Source: Acidimicrobiaceae bacterium
GTDB taxonomy: Bacteria; Actinomycetota; Acidimicrobiia; Acidimicrobiales; Ilumatobacteraceae
Reading direction: 5' to 3'
DNA length: 6,911 nucleotides
Assembly (NCBI GenBank): GCA_002727235.1
Contig: PBWL01000014.1
Location: forward strand, 1 to 6,911
Shown here: positions 1 through 4,723 of the stretch, piece after piece
Position numbering within the stretch: position 1 is the stretch's first letter
Layout of the letters: every line of letters begins with the position of its first letter
The notes under the pieces: generated by a model
What the model was told of the DNA's origin: nothing
Database searches by the model: none
The model's input: only the letters and a program-made list of their open reading frames with translations
Made by a program: the position numbers and the translations under genes

Positions 1-615
1 GAGCCATATTGGTCAGACCTGATGACGTTCGTCCAACATGAACGTTCGCACCATGAGGTCTACCCTCCGCAGCCTGAAGTGTTTGCCGCTCTACACCTGA
101 CTTCGTTTGCTGATACCCGGGTCGTCATTCTCGGACAAGACCCCTACCACGGGCCACGACAAGCCCATGGTCTGTGCTTCTCGGTACGACACGGTGTGCC
201 GAAACCTCCTTCGCTTCGAAACATCCACCAAGAGCTCTCCGACGATGTCGACGTGGACATTCCCAGTCACGGCTCGCTCGAGCGATGGGCATCGAACGGT
301 GTCCTACTACTGAACACCACGCTGACAGTTCGAGCGCATCAAGCCGCGTCGCATCAGGGAAAAGGCTGGGAAAGATTCACCGACCGTGTGATTGAAGTCG
401 TTGCAAACAAACCGTCTCCTGTGGTGTTCATACTCTGGGGGGCATCGGCTCGAAAGAAGCGCAACATGATCGACACCGACCGGCACACCGTGATTGAGTC
501 AGCACACCCTTCGCCCCTTTCTGCGCACAACGGATTTTTCGGTTCGCGACCGTTTTCTCGCTCGAATGAGGCTCTCACTGAAGCGGGTCTACAACCGATC
601 GATTGGACGCTGTGA
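1..615 (+). CDS. ung: Uracil-DNA glycosylase, family 1 (5' end outside window)
   Basis: Base-excision-repair enzyme that removes uracil from DNA in the cytoplasm. The reading frame is open to base 1, and the residues before the first Met at 22 (PYWSDL) align with the PYF-x-L stretch that precedes the YPP motif in E. coli Ung. The true start is therefore upstream, and the Met at 22 is internal. Counting from that Met, the family motifs appear in order: YPPQ (14-17), the water-activating loop GQDPYHGP (38-45, catalytic Asp40), the uracil-pocket strand LLNTTLTVR (96-104, Asn98), and the Leu-intercalation loop HPSPLSAH (162-169, catalytic His162). The C terminus PIDWTL matches the usual end of the family. 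The visible ~204 residues make up most of a ~225-residue protein, and no key residue is missing. The stop codon overlaps the start of the next gene, so the two are probably co-translated. Confidence 0.97.
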   Translation, partial: EPYWSDLMTFVQHERSHHEVYPPQPEVFAALHLTSFADTRVVILGQDPYHGPRQAHGLCFSVRHGVPKPPSLRNIHQELSDDVDVDIPSHGSLERWASNGVLLLNTTLTVRAHQAASHQGKGWERFTDRVIEVVANKPSPVVFILWGASARKKRNMIDTDRHTVIESAHPSPLSAHNGFFGSRPFSRSNEALTEAGLQPIDWTL

Positions 616-1499
616 TGCTGGGACTTCCACATTGGACTGATCTAGGAGCGGTTCGCCGTCTTCGTCAACACCCGTTCGGTGACCTTTTCGTGAGCAGTGC
701 CCACGGCTACCAGCAACATCGATCAGCGAACGCAGCAGCCCTCATCGCCTACTACGGCTTCCTTACTTTGTTTCCTGCGCTTCTCCTCGCAACGACGGTG
801 CTCGGCTTCGTGCTCGACAACAATCCGTCACTTCGAGAAGACATCGTCGATACTGCGGTCGCTCAAATTCCGGTGATTGGCAGTGAGGTTCTCGTCGAAA
901 CTGGCGGACTTACCGGCAGTTCGCTCGCAATCGCCATCGGCGTTGTCGGCGCTCTTTGGGGCGCAACGCGAGCATTCGTTGCGCTACAGAACGCCCTCGA
1001 CGATATATGGGAAGTTCCTCTCGATGAGCGACACAACCTCGTCATTCGGCGAGTCCACGGACTCGTCGGACTTCTCGTCATCGCAGCTGGGCAAGTTGGA
1101 ACTGTTGTTCTCACGAGTATCGCTGGTTACGCCGAAATCGGCTTCATCAGCCAGTCGCTGATCGCCCTCGGCACCGTTGCGGTGAACACTGCAATCATCG
1201 GAACGATGTTCAGGTATCTCACCGCTGCCCCAGCGACATGGAATATGGTTCGTGTGGGAGCCGTCCTCGCAGGATTCGGTTTCACGCTCTTGCAATTTGC
1301 GGGCACTTCGATCGTCGCCCGGTTGCTATCGGGAGCACAGGGCGTCTACGGAGCGTTTGCATCTGTTCTTGCACTTACGGCGTGGATTTCATTTCATGCT
1401 GCGATCACGTTGTTCGCAGCCGAGATCAATGCAGTTCGTGTTCGAACACAGGCATCATCAAATGGTGAGACGCCCGATCTCGACGACGTCGCCAGCTGA
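615..1499 (+). CDS. YihY/virulence factor BrkB family integral membrane protein
   Basis: Predicted inner-membrane protein of the YihY/BrkB (formerly 'RNase BN-like') family. The family's molecular function is not firmly established, and transport or envelope roles are only suspected. Numbered from the ATG at 615 (294 residues), hydrophobic segments lie near 41-68, 103-119, 149-172, 180-198, 213-235 and 246-272, fitting the family's six helices. The first contains the characteristic AYYGFLTLFPALLL. The last has YGAFASVLALTAW followed by the conserved small-Ala-Glu pattern (FAAEINAVR), both family hallmarks. The ATG at 615 is preferred because it overlaps the ung stop as TGATG, typical of translational coupling. 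In-frame TTG (603) and GTG (612) would add only four or one residues, and no start has a clear Shine-Dalgarno sequence. The last 42 bases also encode, on the opposite strand, the end of the beta-glucosidase remnant. Confidence 0.92.
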   Translation: MLGLPHWTDLGAVRRLRQHPFGDLFVSSAHGYQQHRSANAAALIAYYGFLTLFPALLLATTVLGFVLDNNPSLREDIVDTAVAQIPVIGSEVLVETGGLTGSSLAIAIGVVGALWGATRAFVALQNALDDIWEVPLDERHNLVIRRVHGLVGLLVIAAGQVGTVVLTSIAGYAEIGFISQSLIALGTVAVNTAIIGTMFRYLTAAPATWNMVRVGAVLAGFGFTLLQFAGTSIVARLLSGAQGVYGAFASVLALTAWISFHAAITLFAAEINAVRVRTQASSNGETPDLDDVAS

Positions 1500-1816
1500 A
1501 CGCCCAAGTTCGATGACGTGATCACCGTGCGGGATTTCCCATCGGTCAGATAGCCACGATGAAAACCGACGCGCATCAAGTTCGATCGGGCTTGATTGCC
1601 AAGCGCAACACCGACCTCCTGAATAAGTCTCGGGTCAAAGGTTGCGCCGAGAGCGCTGCCACAGGGGAAGACTGCGGACCGAGGCCCTGTCCATGACGTG
1701 CCTCTGGCCCCTGCAGGGCCGTCGCTCATCCGGATTTCTGGGATGCCTGCGGCAGCAGGTGTATGCCAGGAGTCGCGTCCCGACAGCACCGATATCGACT
1801 CGCTCAGCGAGGTCAT
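1458..1816 (-). pseudogene. Glycoside hydrolase family 3 beta-glucosidase, internally deleted and frameshifted remnant
   Basis: Two ends of a GH3 beta-glucosidase lie side by side in different frames. From the ATG at 1816 the first ~78 codons read as a normal GH3 N terminus: LSGRDSWHTP (11-20), GIPEIRMSDGPAGARGT (24-40), FPCGSALGATFDP (50-62) and EVGVALGNQARS (67-78), at the family's usual spacing. Homology then stops in that frame. From 1586 down to the TGA at 1458-1460, a second frame encodes 42 residues resembling the end of the C-terminal fibronectin-III-like domain: LDARRFSSW, then W-x-I-x-x-G, then IELGRSAGDV. GH3 enzymes of this type are usually about 700-850 residues. The rest of the catalytic domains, including the nucleophile Asp and acid/base Glu regions, is absent, so no activity is expected. 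The start overlaps the stop of the OsmC gene (ATGA), implying the intact gene was second in that operon. Translation from the ATG would run on out of frame to a 140-residue product ending at 1394. Confidence 0.85.
1580..1590 (-). other. Deletion junction inside the beta-glucosidase remnant
   Basis: The N-terminal GH3 frame is convincing down to Ser78 (codon 1583-1585). The C-terminal frame becomes convincing from the Ile codon at 1584-1586. The breakpoint therefore falls within a few bases of the minus-strand sequence CGATCGAA (1581-1588), which can be read in both frames. If the lost sequence had Lys after ARS, as is common in the family, a short direct repeat of about seven or eight bases at the two ancestral endpoints would explain the deletion. 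That repeat is inferred, because only one copy remains. Confidence 0.6.
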
Positions 1817-2226
1817 TGTGTAGGTGTTGTGCTCGTCTCAGTGATGATGGTTGCCGACCCTTCCATCACCTTGTGGACTGGACATCGGTGAGAAACATCG
1901 ATGAGCCGCTCACGTTCCTCTTCAGTGTGCGCACCGTTGAACGAAATGGTTCGAGTAAAGGTCTCGTGACCGCGTTCCCGTGAGTGATCCACAGTTACCT
2001 CGAGGTTCTGAACATCCCAGCCTTTGCGCTCGGCGTACATTCGAATCGTCATCGAGGTGCACACTGCGAGAGCGGCGCCCAGCAACTCAAACGGATTGGG
2101 TCCGAGATTTTCTCCGCCGAGACGCTCTGGTTCGTCACTAATCAACGAATGGGAACCCATCGTGACGCGATTTGCATAGCGGCTCCCGTCGGTCTCAATA
2201 GCCTGCACATGTAGAGATGAAGTCAC
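1813..2226 (-). CDS. OsmC/Ohr family protein (thiol-dependent peroxidase family)
   Basis: Cytoplasmic protein of the OsmC/Ohr superfamily, whose characterised members reduce organic hydroperoxides with a pair of cysteines. The 137 residues match the family's usual length. Both redox cysteines are present: Cys56 in the LGAALAVCTSMTIRMYA helix and Cys115 in SHRCPVHKVM. GGENLGPNPFELLGAALA (37-54) is the typical run-in to the first cysteine, and the CPVHK form is usual for the YhfA/OsmC-like subgroup rather than true Ohr. The substrate cannot be told from sequence. The start is a GTG at 2224-2226 with no Shine-Dalgarno sequence. A TACCTT hexamer ends eight bases upstream, which would suit a leaderless transcript. 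Its stop overlaps the ATG of the beta-glucosidase remnant by ATGA, so the two formed an operon. It diverges from the 60-residue ORF at 2282. Confidence 0.93.
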   Translation of the reverse strand: MTSSLHVQAIETDGSRYANRVTMGSHSLISDEPERLGGENLGPNPFELLGAALAVCTSMTIRMYAERKGWDVQNLEVTVDHSRERGHETFTRTISFNGAHTEEERERLIDVSHRCPVHKVMEGSATIITETSTTPTQ

Positions 2227-2281
2227 AAGAAACGAAGGTACCAGTCGGAGGTTTCACCGGCCGATACTGTAACGCTTCGCG
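2227..2281. promoter_or_regulatory. Divergent intergenic promoter region
   Basis: This 55-base gap separates the OsmC gene (minus) from the small ORF (plus) and must hold the minus-strand promoter, and probably the plus-strand one too. A TAnnnT -10-like hexamer is visible in each direction: TACCTT on the minus strand (2240 to 2235, eight bases before the GTG) and TACTGT on the plus strand (2265-2270, eleven bases before the GTG). Both distances would place transcription starts at or near the start codons, that is leaderless or nearly so. No convincing -35 box stands out for either. I see no inverted repeat that would mark an operator. Confidence 0.4.
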
Positions 2282-2464
2282 GTGATGGCTTCAGTGAGCC
2301 AATCTGTCGTCGACACGGCTATTCATAAACCCGATGTAGCCCACGTACCTATCGATCTCTTGAGAGACAAGACAGTCGCCAACGCCGTATCCGCTATCAC
2401 CTCGACCACTGCAGCGCTGATCGGTTTCGCAGCGACGGCGCACCGACAGGCGCAAGAACGTTAG
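2282..2464 (+). CDS. Hypothetical small protein (about 60 aa)
   Basis: I do not recognise this protein. It starts at GTG 2282 or ATG 2285 and ends with TAG at 2462-2464, giving 60 or 59 residues. The middle is mildly charged (HKPDVAHVPIDLLRDK). It is followed by an Ala/Thr-rich, weakly hydrophobic stretch (ANAVSAITSTTAALIGFAA, about 34-52) that could be an amphipathic or short membrane helix, then a basic/polar tail HRQAQER. No signal peptide or metal-binding motif is visible. Support for it being real: it fills an otherwise empty 190-base gap, sits just downstream of a TAnnnT element, has sensible codon use, and ends nine bases before the next gene's GTG on the same strand. No homology is recognised, so it may be a chance frame. 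Confidence 0.45.
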   Translation: MMASVSQSVVDTAIHKPDVAHVPIDLLRDKTVANAVSAITSTTAALIGFAATAHRQAQER

Positions 2465-2473
2465 GTTACGCAT

Positions 2474-2875
2474 GTGGTCACCGATCTCTTTGTGTACGGA
2501 ACATTGCTTCCAGGAGACGTAAGGTGGCCCCTTCTCGAACGTTACGTGACCGGAGAAGGGACGTCTGACGCTGTCGCTGGACTGCTGTATGACACCGGTC
2601 TCGATTACCCAGCAGCAGTATTTGACGAATCTGCGACAACGCTCATTCTGGGTCGTTGCTACTCCCTTCGAATCGATGCAATCGATGAGGCGCTTCGGGA
2701 ACTCGATATTGAAGAAGACACAGTTGACGGCCTCTACACCCGAGTCGAGGTGACAACGCAGAACGGCAAAAGATGTTGGGCCTATGCCTACGGAACTGGT
2801 CTTGATCTCACGCCGATTCCGTCTGGTAATTGGTTTGATCGGCCACCGAGGCCCGGGCAGCAATTCGACGGCTGA
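2474..2875 (+). CDS. Gamma-glutamylcyclotransferase-like (AIG2/GGCT family) protein
   Basis: Small cytoplasmic protein of the GGCT/AIG2 fold, whose characterised enzymes cyclise gamma-glutamyl amines or peptides to 5-oxoproline. The 133 residues fit the family. The substrate-binding loop is VYGTLLPG (7-14). The catalytic acidic region is LDIEEDTVDGLYTRVEV (77-93), matching the LDxxE...Y-x-R-V pattern, with Glu81 as the likely general acid/base. AYAYGTG (103-109) is the usual late strand. The start is GTG 2474, with a weak AGG at 2463-2465 eight bases upstream that overlaps the end of the small ORF. The nearby ATG at 2472 is in another frame. It probably shares a transcript with the small ORF. 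The actual substrate is unknown; many bacterial members are annotated only by fold. Confidence 0.88.
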   Translation: MVTDLFVYGTLLPGDVRWPLLERYVTGEGTSDAVAGLLYDTGLDYPAAVFDESATTLILGRCYSLRIDAIDEALRELDIEEDTVDGLYTRVEVTTQNGKRCWAYAYGTGLDLTPIPSGNWFDRPPRPGQQFDG

Positions 2876-2961
2876 AATTTGTCGATATCACTCAGTTGAC
2901 CGACTACCCCTACTATTCGTTCAGTAGCGCTCCGTCCTGCGAACTGCCCACCGGTTCCGTG

Positions 2962-2966
2962 AAAGG
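2962..2966 (+). promoter_or_regulatory. Ribosome binding site of the NMO-like gene
   Basis: AAAGG lies seven bases before the ATG at 2974 and fixes that start. It is the clearest Shine-Dalgarno sequence in the window. The rest of the 2876-2973 gap shows no terminator hairpin and no convincing promoter. Confidence 0.55.
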
Positions 2967-2973
2967 CTGACCA

Positions 2974-3909
2974 ATGCATCCAGCATTCGACCCTGAAAGA
3001 AATCGAGTCACCAAAGACCTCGGAGTTTCGGTACCAATCGTGCAAGCACCGATGGGATGGATCGCGCGAAGCCAACTCGCATCGGCGGTTTCCGCAACCG
3101 GTGCCTGTGGCATCATCGAGACTTCATCTGGGGAACTCGACGCCGTGAAAGAAGAGATCAAGCGAATGAGAGATCTCACCGATCAGCCATTCGGTGTCAA
3201 TATCGCTCAAGCGTTTGTCAAAGACCCTGCGATCGCCGAGTTTGTCATCGAGCAGGGAGTCAGATTCGTCACCACTTCTGCCGGGTCACCGACGAAGTAC
3301 ACAGCAACATTGAAGGCCGCCGGTCTTACCGTCTACCACGTAGTTCCCACGTTACGGGCTGCCCTGAAAGCCGTCGAAGCCGGAGTTGACGGTCTCGTCG
3401 TCGAAGGCGGGGAAGGTGGAGGATTTAAGAGCCCGACGCCGGTATCCACCATGGTGCTGCTGCCTCTCATTCGGTCCCACGTCGATGTGCCCATCATCGC
3501 TGCAGGCGGCATTTGCGACGGCATGACGATGGCAGCAGCGTTCGCCTTAGGCGCTGAAGGTGTCCAGATGGGAACACAGATGGTGGCTGCGAAAGAATCG
3601 CCAGTGCACGACAATTGGAAACAAAAGATTGTTAGCGCAGCGGAGACCGACACCATTTTCCTTAACGAACAATTCTCCCCTGCGCTACGCGCATTGCGAA
3701 CCGGTCGCTCCGAGCGACTTTCGCACGCCGACCACAACATCTTCGGTGACTTCGGAAACGCGAAAGATCTTTACTTTGGGGGTGACATGGAGGCTGCTAT
3801 CGCCCTATCAGGTCAAGTTGCTGGGCGTATCGACGAGGTCCGGTCGGTGGGCGACATCATTGCGTCGACCATCGACGAATTCGCAGCAACGGTTGCCCGC
3901 CTCTCGTAA
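2974..3909 (+). CDS. Nitronate monooxygenase-like FMN-dependent TIM-barrel enzyme
   Basis: Flavoenzyme of the nitronate monooxygenase / 2-nitropropane dioxygenase / FabK superfamily: a TIM barrel holding FMN that oxidises nitronates or reduces quinones or enoyl-ACPs in different members. The 311 residues are near the usual length. Motifs in order: PIVQAPMGWIA (21-31, first FMN strand), LASAVSATGACGII (35-48), QPFGVNI (71-77), VVEGGEGGGFKSP (142-154), PIIAAGGICDG (173-183, phosphate loop) and GAEGVQMGTQM (193-203, second phosphate contact). ATG 2974 has a good ribosome binding site. Oddity: the glycine-rich loop ends GGGF (Phe151), where classical NMOs and FabK have GGH or GH with the catalytic histidine. 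Nitronate activity is therefore doubtful, and 'NMO-like oxidoreductase' is the safer name. It converges on the crotonase gene with a four-base gap, and no terminator is visible between them. Confidence 0.9.
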   Translation: MHPAFDPERNRVTKDLGVSVPIVQAPMGWIARSQLASAVSATGACGIIETSSGELDAVKEEIKRMRDLTDQPFGVNIAQAFVKDPAIAEFVIEQGVRFVTTSAGSPTKYTATLKAAGLTVYHVVPTLRAALKAVEAGVDGLVVEGGEGGGFKSPTPVSTMVLLPLIRSHVDVPIIAAGGICDGMTMAAAFALGAEGVQMGTQMVAAKESPVHDNWKQKIVSAAETDTIFLNEQFSPALRALRTGRSERLSHADHNIFGDFGNAKDLYFGGDMEAAIALSGQVAGRIDEVRSVGDIIASTIDEFAATVARLS

Positions 3910-3913
3910 GGAA

Positions 3914-4723
3914 TCACTCGCCTTGGTATTGCGGTTCGCGACGAGACGCGAATGCGTTGATCCCCTCACGGCCATCAACAGTTGCCATCGCCTTGACGAT
4001 CTCTTGTGCTTCGCGTTCACCCGCCTCTTCGAGCGATGACTCATAACCTTCGTAGATAAGGCGCTTCGCAACACCGATTGATCGTGAAGCACCCGCAGCA
4101 AGACTTTCCGCTAGTGAGGTCGCAGTCGAATCGACATCTTCATCAGGAACCACCATGTTGACGAGCCCCCAATCGAGAGCTTCCTGAGCGCTCAACACTC
4201 GGTTCGTCAACGTCAGTTCCATCGCTCGACGCAACCCGATATGGCGAGCAAGGAAATACGTTGAGGTTCCGTCGGGCGTCATCGCTACCTTGGTGTACCC
4301 CACCGTAAACTTCGCAGACTCACCAGCAACCACGAGATCAAATGCACACATGAACGACAGACCTGCACCACCTGATGCACCACGAACTCCAGCGATAAAC
4401 GGTTTCGGAACTCGATTCATGCGATAGGTCGCAGCGTGGTAGTCGGTGACGAGCCCAGAGGCGATTGCGGGGAGTTCGTCTCCGAGCGATGCGAACTCTT
4501 TCAGGTCGCCACCTGCACAGAACACCTTGCCTTCGGCTGTCACCGCTACCGACTTGACAGTCGGATCATGTTCGATTGCAATCATCACTTCCCGAATATC
4601 TTTCGCGAAATCGACGTTCAGTGCATTTGCCCCCTCAGGGCGGTCGAGACGAAGATGAGCGACGCCGTCAGCGACGCGGTACGACATGGTTGAGAGATTC
4701 ATTTCACCATGTTGGCATTTCAC
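3914..4723 (-). CDS. Enoyl-CoA hydratase/isomerase (crotonase) family protein, PaaG-like isomerase type
   Basis: Crotonase-superfamily enzyme acting on an acyl-CoA thioester. From the GTG at 4723 it has 269 residues. The LRLDRPEGANALN start of the fold is at 24-36. The oxyanion-hole segments are FCAGGDL (68-74) and GASGGAGL (115-122), and the CoA/trimer region includes GLRRAMELTLTNRVLSA (163-179). The two glutamates of classical hydratases align by eye with Ser123 and Tyr143, so simple hydration is unlikely. An Asp in MTPDGTSTYFL (148-158, Asp151) sits where PaaG-type isomerases carry their base. An isomerase role, for example in aromatic or unsaturated acyl-CoA breakdown, is therefore preferred; the substrate is unknown. 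GTG 4723 overlaps the hrpA stop as GTGA, implying coupling. The in-frame ATGs at 4702 and 4687 are alternatives that would leave the conserved fold intact. Confidence 0.9.
   Translation of the reverse strand: MKCQHGEMNLSTMSYRVADGVAHLRLDRPEGANALNVDFAKDIREVMIAIEHDPTVKSVAVTAEGKVFCAGGDLKEFASLGDELPAIASGLVTDYHAATYRMNRVPKPFIAGVRGASGGAGLSFMCAFDLVVAGESAKFTVGYTKVAMTPDGTSTYFLARHIGLRRAMELTLTNRVLSAQEALDWGLVNMVVPDEDVDSTATSLAESLAAGASRSIGVAKRLIYEGYESSLEEAGEREAQEIVKAMATVDGREGINAFASRREPQYQGE

Noticed and set aside
1394..1816. Single 140-residue minus-strand ORF as a novel protein
   Set aside because: Only its first ~78 residues look like a protein, and these are a GH3 N terminus. The tail crosses the GH3 C-terminal sequence in the wrong frame and then runs antisense to BrkB, so it is frameshift read-through.
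1642..1983. 113-residue plus-strand ORF
   Set aside because: It lies antisense to the OsmC gene and the GH3 remnant, both supported by family motifs, and shows no recognisable domain.
2245..2250. GGAGG-like sequence as a ribosome binding site for the small ORF
   Set aside because: It lies more than 30 bases before the GTG at 2282, too far to serve any start codon I can see.
2291..2863. 190-residue minus-strand ORF
   Set aside because: It is antisense to the GGCT-like gene, which has clear YGTL and LDxxE motifs. The minus-frame product is Arg/Cys-rich with no domain pattern.
2896..2926. TTGACC followed by TTCAGT or TCAGTA as a promoter for the NMO-like gene
   Set aside because: The -35-like box is good, but the candidate -10 hexamers at 18-19 base spacing match poorly. 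TACTAT at 2911 is only nine bases away, too close.
3333..3740. 135-residue minus-strand ORF
   Set aside because: It is antisense to the conserved FMN-binding core of the NMO-like gene, and its low-complexity Ala/Pro/Ser composition is typical of a shadow frame.
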